A model generated the notes under the pieces. The model did no database searches. It was given only the letters and a program-made list of their open reading frames with translations, and was not told where the DNA came from. A program made the position numbers and the translations under genes. Shown here piece after piece: positions 43,435-52,867 of a DNA stretch of 64,000 bases (positions within the stretch are counted from its first letter, which is position 1; the number at the start of each line of letters is the position of its first letter). Source of the stretch: an uncultured Clostridia bacterium (GTDB taxonomy: Bacteria > Bacillota > Clostridia > Oscillospirales > Acutalibacteraceae); contig CALWUY010000011.1 of the NCBI GenBank assembly GCA_944384855.1, positions 1-64,000 of the forward strand, in the 5' to 3' direction.

Positions 43435-43467
43435 CGCTGAATCCTAAATGACAGGATTCAGCGTTTT
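43435..43467. terminator. Bidirectional terminator between nitroreductase and uvrB
   Basis: CGCTGAATCCT (43435-43445) and AGGATTCAGCG (43453-43463) form a perfect 11-bp stem with a 7-base loop. TTTT follows on the plus strand and an A/T-rich run on the other side. Confidence 0.8.
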
Positions 43468-43549
43468 AATTTTATTAATATTGCTGTTTTGCGTCTTGTA
43501 TAGACCTGTACCTCAGTATTAAACTATTCGAGTAAAAAACGAAGGTCGG

Positions 43550-45508
43550 TTATTTGCCGTTTCTGAGCTTATTTATTTTATCCCTGAGTACTGCGGCATG
43601 TTCAAATTCGAGAATCTTGGCGGCTTGTTTCATTTCATAGGTAAGCCGTTTTATTTCCGCTTCGCGTTCAGCCTTTGACATTCGCGATACCGGTTTTTCA
43701 TTTTTAACCTTCGAACCTATTTCAATAATATCGTGAACGTCTTTTATTATAGTTTTTGGTATAATGCCATGTTCCGAATTATATTTTTGCTGAATTGACC
43801 GGCGGCGTTCTGTCTCGGCGATCGCGCGTTCCATAGACGGCGTTACACTGTCGGCGTACATTATTACCTTGCCGTCAGCATTTCTTGCCGCTCTGCCTAT
43901 GGTCTGGATCAGCGAGGTTTCGCTTCGCAAAAAACCTTCCTTATCTGCGTCGAGTATCGCTACAAGGGAAACTTCCGGAATGTCAAGTCCTTCTCTTAAT
44001 AGGTTGATGCCTACAAGCACGTCGAATTCACCCAGACGCAGATCACGTATGATTTCCATACGTTCTATCGTATCAATATCGTAATGCATATAACGAACTT
44101 TGATGTCTAAATTCTCTAAATATTCTGTAAGGTCTTCCGCCATTTTCTTGGTAAGAGTTGTTATCAGTACCCGCTCCTTGCGTTCGATACGCATGTGAAT
44201 TTCACTTATCAGGTCATCTATCTGACCGTCTGACGGTCTTACGGATATCTCAGGATCCAGAAGCCCCGTAGGTCTGATAACCTGTTCAACGATCTGTGCC
44301 GCATGATTTTTTTCAAAATCGGCGGGTGTGGCAGATACAAACACCGCCTGATTTACATGCTTGTAAAATTCCTCGAAATTAAGAGGACGGTTATCGAAAG
44401 CCGACGGAAGCCTGAACCCGTACTGAACAAGATTTTCTTTCCGCGCCCTGTCACCCGCGTACATACCCCTGACCTGCGGCAGCGTCACATGTGATTCGTC
44501 AACAAAAAGCAGAAAATCATCGGGGAAGTAATCGAGCAGGGTAGAGGGTGTACTTCCCGCAGGTCTGCGTGCCATAACGCGCGAATAATTTTCAATGCCC
44601 TTGCATGTGCCGATCTCTCTCAGCATTTCAATATCGTATTCGGTGCGCTGACGTATTCTCTGCGCTTCAATCAGCTGTTCGTTCTCTATAAAGAACCTGA
44701 CTCTTTCTTCCATTTCTTCTTTAATATCAGAAAGTGCGTCTTCCAGCTTGTCCTGCGGTATTATATAATGTGACGCCGGATAAATCGCAATATGCGACAG
44801 CAATGATTTTACTTCTCCGGTCAGGGTATTGATTTCGCAGATACGGTCGATTTCATCACCGAAAAACTCAATTCTGACAGCGTTTTCATGCGAATAGGCG
44901 GGATATATTTCTACCGTATCTCCTCTTACGCGGAATTTGTTTCTTACAAAGTTTATGTCGTTTCTTTCGTATTGCAGGTCTACTAACTTGGCAATAAGTT
45001 CGTCACGGCTTTTTTCCATTCCGCAGCGAAGCGATATTACCATATTTCTGTAATCGATAGGGTTTCCGAGTGAATATATACAGGAAACGCTGGCGACTAT
45101 TATAACGTCCCGCCTTTCCGAAAGGGCGCAGGTGGCGCTGTGCCTGAGCTTATCGATTTCATCGTTTATGGCGGAATCTTTTTCAATATAAGTGTCGGTA
45201 CCGGGTATATATGCCTCCGGCTGATAATAATCGTAATATGAAACAAAGTATTCAACCGCATTTTCGGGGAAAAATTCCCGGAACTCCGAGCAAAGCTGGG
45301 CGGCGAGGGTTTTATTGTGAGCCAGTACCAATGTCGGACGGTTCACATTAGCGATAATGTTAGCCATTGTGAAGGTTTTTCCCGAACCGGTAACCCCTAA
45401 AAGAACCTGTTCTTTCATGCCTTTTTCGATGCCTTCGGTAAGTTTCGCTATCGCTTCAGGCTGGTCGCCCGTAGGCTTATAATTTGAATGTAAAATAAAT
45501 TTGTCCAC
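43550..45508 (-). CDS. uvrB: Excinuclease ABC subunit B
   Basis: A protein of 652 residues, the normal length for UvrB, from GTG 45508 with GGGAG upstream. UvrB is the damage-verifying helicase-like subunit of nucleotide excision repair. Visible motifs: Walker [15 protein letters not shown], the beta-hairpin region [18 protein letters not shown], the DEAD-like [15 protein letters not shown], motif [11 protein letters not shown], and a C-terminal UVR domain that contacts UvrC ([20 protein letters not shown]). It has its own promoter, and no uvrA or uvrC lies within the window. Confidence 0.98.
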   Translation of the reverse strand: MDKFILHSNYKPTGDQPEAIAKLTEGIEKGMKEQVLLGVTGSGKTFTMANIIANVNRPTLVLAHNKTLAAQLCSEFREFFPENAVEYFVSYYDYYQPEAYIPGTDTYIEKDSAINDEIDKLRHSATCALSERRDVIIVASVSCIYSLGNPIDYRNMVISLRCGMEKSRDELIAKLVDLQYERNDINFVRNKFRVRGDTVEIYPAYSHENAVRIEFFGDEIDRICEINTLTGEVKSLLSHIAIYPASHYIIPQDKLEDALSDIKEEMEERVRFFIENEQLIEAQRIRQRTEYDIEMLREIGTCKGIENYSRVMARRPAGSTPSTLLDYFPDDFLLFVDESHVTLPQVRGMYAGDRARKENLVQYGFRLPSAFDNRPLNFEEFYKHVNQAVFVSATPADFEKNHAAQIVEQVIRPTGLLDPEISVRPSDGQIDDLISEIHMRIERKERVLITTLTKKMAEDLTEYLENLDIKVRYMHYDIDTIERMEIIRDLRLGEFDVLVGINLLREGLDIPEVSLVAILDADKEGFLRSETSLIQTIGRAARNADGKVIMYADSVTPSMERAIAETERRRSIQQKYNSEHGIIPKTIIKDVHDIIEIGSKVKNEKPVSRMSKAEREAEIKRLTYEMKQAAKILEFEHAAVLRDKINKLRNGK

Positions 45509-45554
45509 CAGTTCTCACTCCCTTTCTTATTATAAACATTATTTTAACTAATAT

Positions 45555-45583
45555 ATTATAACATGATATAGTTATTATGTAAA
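45555..45583 (-). promoter_or_regulatory. uvrB promoter
   Basis: On the minus strand TTTACA (45583-45578) and TATAAT (45560-45555) are separated by 17 bases, with TG one base before the -10. It lies about 47 bases before the GTG start. Confidence 0.75.
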
Positions 45584-45590
45584 TAAAATC

Positions 45591-45621
45591 AGCAGATACT
45601 TTTACAGTATCTGCTCTGAGT
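45591..45621. terminator. Stem-loop upstream of uvrB
   Basis: AGCAGATACT (45591-45600) and AGTATCTGCT (45606-45615) with a 5-base loop. T-rich tails lie on both sides (GAGTTTTTT on plus, GATTTTATTT on minus), so it can end readthrough from the aldolase operon before uvrB. Confidence 0.65.
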
Positions 45622-45710
45622 TTTTTAATAAGGACTTTCCCGTTATCATGCGCGGAAAAGGTCGGCAATACCAACCTTTCATTAAATCGGAACCGGCACT
45701 ATTTGATGCG

Positions 45711-45746
45711 AATATGTCCCCGCCTCTAAAACGGCGGGGACATATT
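45711..45746. repeat. Perfect 14-bp inverted repeat after the aldolase gene
   Basis: AATATGTCCCCGCC (45711-45724) and GGCGGGGACATATT (45733-45746) flank TCTAAAAC. No T-run follows on the minus strand, so it may stabilise the 3' end of the operon mRNA rather than terminate alone. Confidence 0.65.
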
Positions 45747-45753
45747 GTCTTAA

Positions 45754-46590
45754 TTATAAATTCGAGAATACTTTAATTATCCTTTTTACGTTTTCTTTCA
45801 TAGCAAGTTCGGCTGTATGCGCCATATCGTGAAAATAGGTTTTATCCTTCATTTCAGATACCGCATTGGCTCCGGCCTTGCCCATATATGTATAATAATT
45901 TATTTTTCTGACGCCTGCCTTGATTACGTTTCTGTAATCCTCGTCGCTGACTCCGCTGCCTCCGTGCATTACTATGGGAACGTCTATTTTTGCTTTAATC
46001 CTTCTTATAAGATCAAAATCAAGCTTGGGTTCTTTCATATAAAGTCCGTGTACCGAGCCGAACGCGCACGCAAGCGCGTCGACACCGGTTTGTTCAACAA
46101 ACCATTTTGCAACATCGGGGTCGGTATATATGCTGCCTTCGCCTCCGTCGCCTTTTCCCATATCGCGAGCGCCCATGCTGCCCACCTCTGCTTCAACCGA
46201 AGCGCCGGTCCTTGCTGCCATTTCCACAACCTTTTTGGTGTTTTCAACGTTTTGTTCAAGACTCAATTCGGAACCGTCATACATAACCGAGGTAAAGCCT
46301 ATATCAAGACCCTTTTTTACATAGTCAAGATCTGTTCCGTGGTCTAAATGCACGCAGACCGGAACGCTTGCCTTTTTCGCCATAAACAGCATAATCGGCC
46401 CTATCTCGTCAATTCGGCAGAGCCCCCAGTCTTCGTGCAGCTGAGCGTGGGTCAGCACAACCGGCTGATCCAGCTCCTCCGCCGCGTTGATTACCGCCTT
46501 TATGCTTTCAAAGTTCGGGCCGTTAAATGTGCCTATGGCAATATTCTTTTCTTCTGCAAGCTCCATTATGGATTTAAGATTTAAAAGCAT
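45754..46590 (-). CDS. Class II ketose-bisphosphate aldolase
   Basis: A protein of 278 residues; AAGGAG precedes ATG 46590. Zn-dependent class II aldolases split a ketose (bis)phosphate into dihydroxyacetone phosphate and an aldehyde. Zn-ligand motifs are visible: VCVHLDHGTDLD, EAEVGSMG, FGSVHGLY and VMHGGSGV, with DVPIVM before the last. Closest relatives by pattern are fructose-1,6-bisphosphate, tagatose-bisphosphate and ketose-phosphate aldolases. It ends the isomerase-kinase-aldolase operon, so it likely splits the phosphorylated ketose made by the two upstream enzymes rather than serving glycolysis. Confidence 0.88.
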   Translation of the reverse strand: MLLNLKSIMELAEEKNIAIGTFNGPNFESIKAVINAAEELDQPVVLTHAQLHEDWGLCRIDEIGPIMLFMAKKASVPVCVHLDHGTDLDYVKKGLDIGFTSVMYDGSELSLEQNVENTKKVVEMAARTGASVEAEVGSMGARDMGKGDGGEGSIYTDPDVAKWFVEQTGVDALACAFGSVHGLYMKEPKLDFDLIRRIKAKIDVPIVMHGGSGVSDEDYRNVIKAGVRKINYYTYMGKAGANAVSEMKDKTYFHDMAHTAELAMKENVKRIIKVFSNL

Positions 46591-46613
46591 TGAAAAAACT
46601 CCTTGAATTTATA

Positions 46614-48092
46614 TTAAAGTCCTTTTACCGAATTGTACAAATTTTTATATTTTTTGTATATTTCGGAATATATAAGCTGATTTTCCGAGTTCGGCCTGAA
46701 TACTTTTCTGACACCGGACATTTTTTCGGCCGCCGCCTTTATATCCGGATATATTCCGACAGCCACTCCCGCTAACGCCGCGGTGCCGGCTGCTCCAGCC
46801 TCTTTGCAGGAAAGCGCAACTATATCAGTACCCAGAATGTCGGCTTTTATCTGAAGCCATACGTCCGACGCCGCTCCTCCGCCGGTCGCTTTGATTACCT
46901 CTATTTCTCCGGTTTGAGCCTTCATTGTGTCGAAATTCAAAAGCATTTCAAACGATGTGCCTTCCATTAACGCCTTGTATAAATCATACTTTGTGGTTTC
47001 AAGCGTGATACCTACAAAGGCAGCTTTGGAGTCGTTGTCCATATAAGGCGTTGCCGCGCCGGCAAAATGCGGCAGAACAAGTATTCCGGTAGGCGCTCCG
47101 GGTACTTTTCTGTCTAAGTCGGCATAGACGTTGCCGCCTGATTCCCGCGCGGATTTTTGCTCAAGTTCGGCAAAATTGTCCTTGAACCATTTAAGCGTAG
47201 CGCCCCCTGTAAAGGACAGAGCATAACAGGCGTATTTTCCTTCCGTATAAGGTACTACCGAATAGCCTTTATCGTAAAAGCCTACATCTTCCGGCTTACT
47301 GTTTAAAATTACCGGTATGCATTCGACCGTACCGGTGCCGTCCATAGCCTGGGTCGTTTCAAAAACATCCGCGCCTATCATTCCCGCTACCTGATCGTGA
47401 CAGCCGTTTACTACCGTTATGTCATAGTCTATACCCAGCTCCCGCTTTATCTTTTCCGTAAACTTTCCGGCAACGGTTCCTGTCGGTACCGGTTTTGACA
47501 TAAGTGTGATATCGATATTAAGCGCGTCGAAAATTTCTTTTATGAAGCATTTTTTATCAATATCAAAGGCGGCGGTTCTTGCCGCTAACGAGTAGTCAAT
47601 CTGCGGGTTGCCCGTTAATGTATAAACTATAAAATCCTCACCCAAAAGTATTCTTTTGGCTTTTTTGTAAGTATCGGGACGGTTTTTCTTTAACCATAGA
47701 ATTTTATAAATGCTGTACATGCAATTCGGTTTTACGCCGGTAAGCAGAGTAAGTTTGTCTTTACCGAATTTTTTTGAAAATTCATCGCATTCTTCTTTTC
47801 CGCGCGGGTCGGTGTAAAGCATTGAAGGCGCCAGTATGCTATCATTTTCATCAAGCAAGGCAAATGTTTCTCCGAAACTTGTGACACCTATTACATCGAT
47901 TTTATATTCTATACACGCTTTTTTCAGAATGGACAAAACACCGTCTTTAACATCTCTGAAATCAATTTCGTGCTGACCGTTTTTGTGGGTTGAATTGTAT
48001 TCGGTATAATAGGCGTTCAGCAAAGAGGTATTTTCATCGTACAGTACTATTTTGCATCCGGTGGTACCTATGTCTAATCCTGCCGTAATCAT
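46614..48092 (-). CDS. FGGY-family sugar kinase (xylulokinase-like)
   Basis: A protein of 492 residues from ATG 48092. The N-terminal phosphate-binding loop GLDIGTTGCKIVLYDE and the C-terminal ATP-binding KATGGGAASDVWLQIKADIL are typical FGGY features; VNGCHDQVAGMIGA and MDGTGTVECIP lie between. FGGY kinases phosphorylate ketoses or polyols; xylulokinase is the nearest familiar type, but fuculo- or ribulokinase activity cannot be excluded. It lies four bases after the isomerase gene and 23 bases before the aldolase gene, in the same operon. Confidence 0.85.
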   Translation of the reverse strand: MITAGLDIGTTGCKIVLYDENTSLLNAYYTEYNSTHKNGQHEIDFRDVKDGVLSILKKACIEYKIDVIGVTSFGETFALLDENDSILAPSMLYTDPRGKEECDEFSKKFGKDKLTLLTGVKPNCMYSIYKILWLKKNRPDTYKKAKRILLGEDFIVYTLTGNPQIDYSLAARTAAFDIDKKCFIKEIFDALNIDITLMSKPVPTGTVAGKFTEKIKRELGIDYDITVVNGCHDQVAGMIGADVFETTQAMDGTGTVECIPVILNSKPEDVGFYDKGYSVVPYTEGKYACYALSFTGGATLKWFKDNFAELEQKSARESGGNVYADLDRKVPGAPTGILVLPHFAGAATPYMDNDSKAAFVGITLETTKYDLYKALMEGTSFEMLLNFDTMKAQTGEIEVIKATGGGAASDVWLQIKADILGTDIVALSCKEAGAAGTAALAGVAVGIYPDIKAAAEKMSGVRKVFRPNSENQLIYSEIYKKYKNLYNSVKGL

Positions 48093-48095
48093 AAT

Positions 48096-49499
48096 TTAAC
48101 CCTCAATGCTTACTACATCGTAACCGAGATAGTATTTGAACGCTTCTTCCAGAATTTTCTTGACATGACCGTTGGCGACGGTTGTATGGTGCTTGAATCC
48201 GCCCCTTGCCAGTCTGATAAGCTTATCCTGCAGATTATCGATTCTGGCGACGCCGCCGCAGCCGAAAAATTCTTTTTCAATGGGTTCACCGGTAAATTCG
48301 CCCTCACTGAAATAAATCGTGATTTTTCCGTCTTCGGTTTTGCAGTTCGAGAAGGTCATCGGGAATGCGGCAATTCTGCCTTCGTTAGTTCCCCAGCCGC
48401 TTCCCGGGTCACCCTTATCAAACATTTTGTGGGATGTAACCTCTCCTTTGCCGGCCATTAGCTTCTGCGCCGTAGAGCCGCAGTGGAAAAGTATAACCTT
48501 ATCCGGATCGTCGCCGTAGTTGTTGTTCCAGTCAAGACATGCCGCCGGTCCTTCTGTCGCTAATGTAAGCGCCCTCATTGTTATGGCAGAGCACATATCT
48601 ATTTCGCATGAAGCTACTATTCCTCTGTCATTGAGTTCGGATATAAGCACGCAGGGGCATACCCTTAAGTATGTTTCCATCTCGTTCCAGCAGCGAAGCG
48701 CGATAGCGTCCAAATGATAGGTTTCTATGTATTCGTCAATTACAACGCTGATTTTAGCCAGCATGTTTTTCTTGTCTTCGGGAACGTTTGAAAAATCGGT
48801 ATAATTTTCCAGTACCGCTTTTTTGTCTATTACCTTTTGGTCATTGTCATTTTTTGCCCGTACAAACTCAAAAAGTTCTGAAAGGTCAAATGATTCAACA
48901 TTAATTCCGTGACGCTGCATTGTAACCTCGTCAAAACGCACCGTCTTAAAAGCGGTCGTCCGTGCGCCTATGCAGCCTATGGTAAAGCGTTTCATACCTC
49001 CGACTACCCGGCAGACCGCTGCAAAATCATGCAGATTTTCCGCAAAGGCTTCGGACAGCGGATGTACTACATGCGGTTTCATAACCGTGTAGGGAACTTT
49101 GTACTGTTCAAATACATCTGTGACCGAGAACTTGCCGCAATACGCGTCACGGCGGTGCTGGAAATCCATTTTGCCTATCTCATCGGGGTAAGCCTGCATT
49201 AAAATAGGAACACCCGCGTCCTGCAGCGCCGCGATAGCACCGTTTTCGTCAATAAATATTGGCATGCATAAAATCACGCCGTCATATTCGCCTTCATGGG
49301 ATTTAAGCCACTTGGCGTAAAGACGTCCCTCATCACGCGTTTCCACCGCGCCGTAGCGGGTGGCGTTTTCGTCCATAATAATATAATCGTACCCGGCATC
49401 GGTAACCGCTTTTACCATATCTTCCCGAGCCGACGCGATAAGCTCCGCCGGCATAAAGCCTCTGTTTCCGAAGAACAGCGCAAAAGTTAATTTTTTCAC
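48096..49499 (-). CDS. L-fucose/L-arabinose isomerase family protein
   Basis: A protein of 467 residues with a GTG start (49499) behind GGGAGG. The N-terminus MKKLTFALFFGNRGFMPAEL and the body, including LDAIALRCWNEMETYLRV with a predicted metal-ligand Glu, ASCEIDMCSAITMRAL with another, and VILFHCGSTA, follow the FucI/AraA-like isomerase fold. Family members interconvert aldose and ketose sugars using Mn2+. As the first gene of the operon it would supply the ketose for the FGGY kinase. The substrate (a fucose-, arabinose- or sulfosugar-like aldose) is not resolved. The divergent PocR-AraC protein is the likely regulator. Confidence 0.82.
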   Translation of the reverse strand: MKKLTFALFFGNRGFMPAELIASAREDMVKAVTDAGYDYIIMDENATRYGAVETRDEGRLYAKWLKSHEGEYDGVILCMPIFIDENGAIAALQDAGVPILMQAYPDEIGKMDFQHRRDAYCGKFSVTDVFEQYKVPYTVMKPHVVHPLSEAFAENLHDFAAVCRVVGGMKRFTIGCIGARTTAFKTVRFDEVTMQRHGINVESFDLSELFEFVRAKNDNDQKVIDKKAVLENYTDFSNVPEDKKNMLAKISVVIDEYIETYHLDAIALRCWNEMETYLRVCPCVLISELNDRGIVASCEIDMCSAITMRALTLATEGPAACLDWNNNYGDDPDKVILFHCGSTAQKLMAGKGEVTSHKMFDKGDPGSGWGTNEGRIAAFPMTFSNCKTEDGKITIYFSEGEFTGEPIEKEFFGCGGVARIDNLQDKLIRLARGGFKHHTTVANGHVKKILEEAFKYYLGYDVVSIEG

Positions 49500-49564
49500 A
49501 GATAAAACCTCCCTTGAATTATTACTTTTATTTTATTAAATCAAATATTTTTTTAAAAGTAAAT

Positions 49565-49628
49565 ATTGTACTTAAAATTGTAAATTTGTACATTTTATGT
49601 GGATTTTTTTATGACAATAAAGTATAAT
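49565..49628. promoter_or_regulatory. Divergent control region between isomerase operon and PocR-AraC gene
   Basis: Three TTGTA repeats (ATTGTA 49565-49570, ATTGTA 49577-49582, TTTGTA 49585-49590), the outer two extending to TTGTAC, make a candidate AraC operator. TATAAT at 49623-49628 is a -10 for the AraC gene; the -35 is weak. Confidence 0.4.
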
Positions 49629-49649
49629 GCATTTGAGAGGAGGAGATAT

Positions 49650-50483
49650 ATGAGTTTTGATTTTAATATTAATCAGATCAATGGGCTTATGAAATCATTT
49701 TATGAACTTACCGGGGTTCGCTTTGTGCTGTTTGATTCTGATTTCAAGGAAATATTGTCTTTTCCTAAACAGGACTGCGAATTTTGTAAAATAATTAAAA
49801 GTATTCCGCAAACCAGAAGGAAATGCATCCTGCAGGACAAGCGTTTTTTTAAAAAAAGTCAGGAGACCGGGTCGCCGGTTGTTTATAAATGTCATGCAAA
49901 GCTGGTAGAAGCAGTTATACCGCTTTATGAAAATACTGCGGCAGTCGGATATCTCATGTTCGGGCAGATAACCGACAGTCCTGACAAAAACGAGCTGTAC
50001 CAGAATGCCGAATTGCTTTCGGAGAAGTATGATTTTAATTATAATATGCTGGCGGAGTCGATAGATAAAATTATATATAAGCCCCAAAATGAAATTTTAT
50101 CAGCCGCTAAGATTATGGAGGCGTGTACCTCGTATATAATTTATAAAGAGCTTATAACACCGAATAACAGTAAAATTCTGACAGCGGTAAAGGATTATAT
50201 TGAGGAAAATCTCAGCGGGGATTTATCAATAGAAACTTTATGCGGCGAATTTAAGATAAGCCGAACCAAACTTTATAATATATTTAAGGATGAGCTGAAA
50301 ATAGGAATTTCAAAATATATTATGCTCAGGAGGCTGCATCACGCAAAAAAATTACTGAAAATCACTGATTTGTCGGTCAATGAGATTTCAAACCGCGTAG
50401 GATTCAGCGATTATAATTATTTCAGCCGGGTTTTCAAAAAGTATTATAATAAATCGCCGAAATATTACAGAACACATAAATAA
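49650..50483 (+). CDS. PocR-domain AraC-family regulator of the isomerase operon
   Basis: A protein of 277 residues from ATG 49650 (GAGGAGGAG upstream; an in-frame ATG at 49599 lacks a site). Residues about 1-165 are a PocR domain (QINGLMKSFYELTGVRFVLF, CEFCKIIKS, CHAKLVEAVIPLY, GYLMFGQIT). Residues about 180-275 are an AraC double HTH (IETLCGEFKISRTKLYNIFK; VNEISNRVGFSDYNYFSRVF) ending KSPKYYRTHK. It faces the isomerase-kinase-aldolase operon and shares the 150-base control region, so it is most likely the activator of that operon. It is a paralogue in layout of the regulator at 2408-3238. Confidence 0.88.
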   Translation: MSFDFNINQINGLMKSFYELTGVRFVLFDSDFKEILSFPKQDCEFCKIIKSIPQTRRKCILQDKRFFKKSQETGSPVVYKCHAKLVEAVIPLYENTAAVGYLMFGQITDSPDKNELYQNAELLSEKYDFNYNMLAESIDKIIYKPQNEILSAAKIMEACTSYIIYKELITPNNSKILTAVKDYIEENLSGDLSIETLCGEFKISRTKLYNIFKDELKIGISKYIMLRRLHHAKKLLKITDLSVNEISNRVGFSDYNYFSRVFKKYYNKSPKYYRTHK

Positions 50484-50485
50484 TA

Positions 50486-50525
50486 AAAATAGTGCAATCT
50501 GCCAATTGGCAGATTGCACTATTTT
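50486..50525. terminator. Perfect 40-base palindrome, bidirectional terminator
   Basis: The half-site AAAATAGTGCAATCTGCCAA (50486-50505) is followed by its exact reverse complement (50506-50525). The ends supply T-runs on both strands. It lies between the convergent AraC gene and the Gfo/Idh/MocA gene. Confidence 0.85.
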
Positions 50526-50594
50526 AAACCGTGGCATACTATAAAGCAATTTCTGACGCCGAATATATTCAGAATAATTGTATTTTTTGTCGGG

Positions 50595-51647
50595 TTATTC
50601 TAAAATTACTTCTTTATGTGTCTCAGCCGAATCATAAATTGCCTGCATCAGTTTAGAGGTAATTATATTTGTATCAATATGAGACGGTAATTTCTGATTA
50701 TTCTTTACGCATTCGATAAAGGAATTTATTTCATTTTCAAAGTGGTCGGAAGTCTGGTATTCAGTATTTGTTCTTGTCAGCATACCGTTTTTCGTACTGT
50801 AAATTGTAAAGTCTGAACCGTACTGCAGACGTATACCGCCCTTATCGCCCATAAAATCAATAAACATCTCGTTTTCACCGATATTCTGAGCCCACGCCCC
50901 GTTTATGGTTATGGTAGGCCCTTCGGTACGGATTATGCCGGTAACGCTTTCCTCAACATCATACACACCGTCCAATTTCGGAGGTCCTGCCCACATATTT
51001 ACGAAACTGTAATTTTTGATATCCTTTCCTAAAACGGAGAAGGTTTCGGCTGAAGCTGACTTTGGCTTAGGGTCACCGCAGCAGTACATTACGATATCAA
51101 GGAAATGTACGCCCCAGTCTATAAGCACTCCGCCTCCGGCAATAGATTTATTTGTAAAAGCTCCGCCGATTCCGGGAATAGACCTATGGGACCTGAAGCT
51201 TACATAAACCTGATAAACATTTCCTATATCGCCGCCGTCTATAAGCTGTTTTATTTTATTTACGCCGTCGTTGAATCGGTTTACAACTCCGATATTCAAT
51301 ATTTTGCCTGTTTCGTGCTGAGCTTGCTGCATAGTAAGCGCTTCAGCGTATGTACGGGCGGCGGGTTTTTCGCACAAGACGTTTTTTCCGGCATTTAAAA
51401 AGTCGATGCTTATCTGAGCGTGTACGTTGTTCGGTGTGCAGACCGAAACCGCTTCGATTTCATCATCTCCGAGTATTTCATGGTAATCGTAAACGGCGCT
51501 TCCGCAGCCGTATTTTTTAACGGCGGCGTCCGCGCGCTCCGGAATGATATCGCAGAACCATTTGATCTCGACATTTTCGTTTTTTAAATATGCTGGAATA
51601 TGCGCGCTGTTCGCTATTGTACCACAGCCGATAATTGCTATTTTCAT
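50595..51647 (-). CDS. Gfo/Idh/MocA-family oxidoreductase
   Basis: A protein of 350 residues from ATG 51647, set by AAAAGGAG eight bases upstream; an earlier in-frame ATG at 51665 overlaps the previous stop. The N-terminal Rossmann fold is KIAIIGCGTIANSAHIPAYL, and the family motif NVLCEKPAA supplies the conserved lysine. GVLIDWGVHFLDIVMYC contains the conserved D and H of the active site. Members are NAD(P)-dependent sugar dehydrogenases or oxidoreductases. It is cotranscribed with the GH28-like gene and a second member of the family. Confidence 0.9.
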   Translation of the reverse strand: MKIAIIGCGTIANSAHIPAYLKNENVEIKWFCDIIPERADAAVKKYGCGSAVYDYHEILGDDEIEAVSVCTPNNVHAQISIDFLNAGKNVLCEKPAARTYAEALTMQQAQHETGKILNIGVVNRFNDGVNKIKQLIDGGDIGNVYQVYVSFRSHRSIPGIGGAFTNKSIAGGGVLIDWGVHFLDIVMYCCGDPKPKSASAETFSVLGKDIKNYSFVNMWAGPPKLDGVYDVEESVTGIIRTEGPTITINGAWAQNIGENEMFIDFMGDKGGIRLQYGSDFTIYSTKNGMLTRTNTEYQTSDHFENEINSFIECVKNNQKLPSHIDTNIITSKLMQAIYDSAETHKEVILE

Positions 51648-51664
51648 ATTTTTTCTCCTTTTCA

Positions 51665-52846
51665 TCAGTATATTTTATCCGGAACAACCGCTCCGTTTGA
51701 TACTATGTTTTGAATTTTTCCGTTTTCTATATTTCCGCTGCAGCTGAAAAATTCCATATTTTCATTATCGGGATATGTCTGAGCGCAGTTGGAAATCAGC
51801 AAATTGCTGACAGAAGTGTTTTCATTAATGCTGATTGTAGGGGTAAAGCAGATATTCTCATTGCGCACTAAGTTTTGAATAGTGAGATTATAAATATCAA
51901 GTTCACTGCCTATATCGATAAATGGGCCGTAGTTGCCGGGTACGTCCACAGTGCCTTTTGAGAAAGAGGCGTTTATATTTTCGATTGTAATATTTTCAAG
52001 CCGGCCTCTGCTTTGGTTCTGAGCGTAATACTTGCTTATTATAACACAGTAAACATAATAGCTGCCGAAAATATTTGAAATATGCACGTTTTTTATGGGG
52101 ATATGCCATGAAAGCAGTCTGACAGCGCTGTGACATCCTTCGGCTATGATACCGTCGACAGTTATGTTTTCAATTTCTCCGCATATTCCGTCATCCGCCG
52201 TGATAGCCAGCAAATCGTCATGGCATGCGCCCTGAAGATTTTTTATGTATCCGTTTCTGCAACCGCCTTCTAAGTGTATGCCGTCAAGATTCCAGAGCTT
52301 AGGGCTTCCCTCAGTATAGTCGAAAACAATGTTTTCAACAGTGAAGTGTTCTATGTAGGCCATGTGGCATCCGTACACGACAGGATTGCGTATGGTGATG
52401 TCCTTGAATATAAAGTTTTTTATGCTGTTGAATCTGAAACAGTGCCCCGAATATGATTTGCAGAATACCCGGTTATCTCTGTTGGAAATAAACATATTCA
52501 TATATTCTTCGGCTTTTTGTCCCGTTTCGGGATTATCAAAATGATAAGGATTGGGCCATTGATTATTGTGGTTCATATCCCAGATTCCGCCGCTTACGCA
52601 AATATTATGGTTATAATTTTCGGGATCCGAATTTTCAAGCATTGAACAGTTTGCTGAGTCAGATAGTTTTATTACAGTGAATCTGTCAAGCTTCAGTTCC
52701 TGATCAGAATGGATTTTAAGGCATTTGCTTATTTTGTAAAAAGATTTCGGCGGGGGAAGGTATACGCAGGAGATTTTTTCATCCAGCATTTCCTGAATGG
52801 CAGGATAATCATCGTTTATACCGTCGCCGTACAGTCTGTTTTTCAT
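51665..52846 (-). CDS. Cytoplasmic right-handed beta-helix protein, GH28 polygalacturonase-like
   Basis: A protein of 393 residues with no signal peptide; GAAAGGAAA precedes ATG 52846. It opens with the YGDGINDDYPAIQEMLDEK segment typical of pectin-lyase-like beta-helix proteins and continues with many strand repeats (FIFKDITIRNPVVYG, GYIKNLQGACHDD, VHISNIFGSYYV). NLDGIHLEGG and CHDDLLAIT resemble the NxD and DD catalytic motifs of GH28, and GCHSAVRLL the GH motif, but the final RIK motif is not seen. It probably acts on uronic-acid-containing or rhamnose-containing oligosaccharides already inside the cell. Lying between two oxidoreductase genes, it may belong to one catabolic route; the substrate is unknown. 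Confidence 0.75.
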   Translation of the reverse strand: MKNRLYGDGINDDYPAIQEMLDEKISCVYLPPPKSFYKISKCLKIHSDQELKLDRFTVIKLSDSANCSMLENSDPENYNHNICVSGGIWDMNHNNQWPNPYHFDNPETGQKAEEYMNMFISNRDNRVFCKSYSGHCFRFNSIKNFIFKDITIRNPVVYGCHMAYIEHFTVENIVFDYTEGSPKLWNLDGIHLEGGCRNGYIKNLQGACHDDLLAITADDGICGEIENITVDGIIAEGCHSAVRLLSWHIPIKNVHISNIFGSYYVYCVIISKYYAQNQSRGRLENITIENINASFSKGTVDVPGNYGPFIDIGSELDIYNLTIQNLVRNENICFTPTISINENTSVSNLLISNCAQTYPDNENMEFFSCSGNIENGKIQNIVSNGAVVPDKIY

Positions 52847-52867
52847 ATAAATTTCCTTTCGTTTGTT

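Noticed and set aside
43363-43436. Inverted AGCGCTTTA/TAAAGCGCT pair near the nitroreductase terminator
   Set aside because: The arms are short and about 55 bases apart; the adjacent 11-bp terminator stem explains the right arm.
45817-46347. A 176-codon plus-strand frame opposite the aldolase gene
   Set aside because: It is antisense of a clear aldolase; the composition is typical of a shadow frame.
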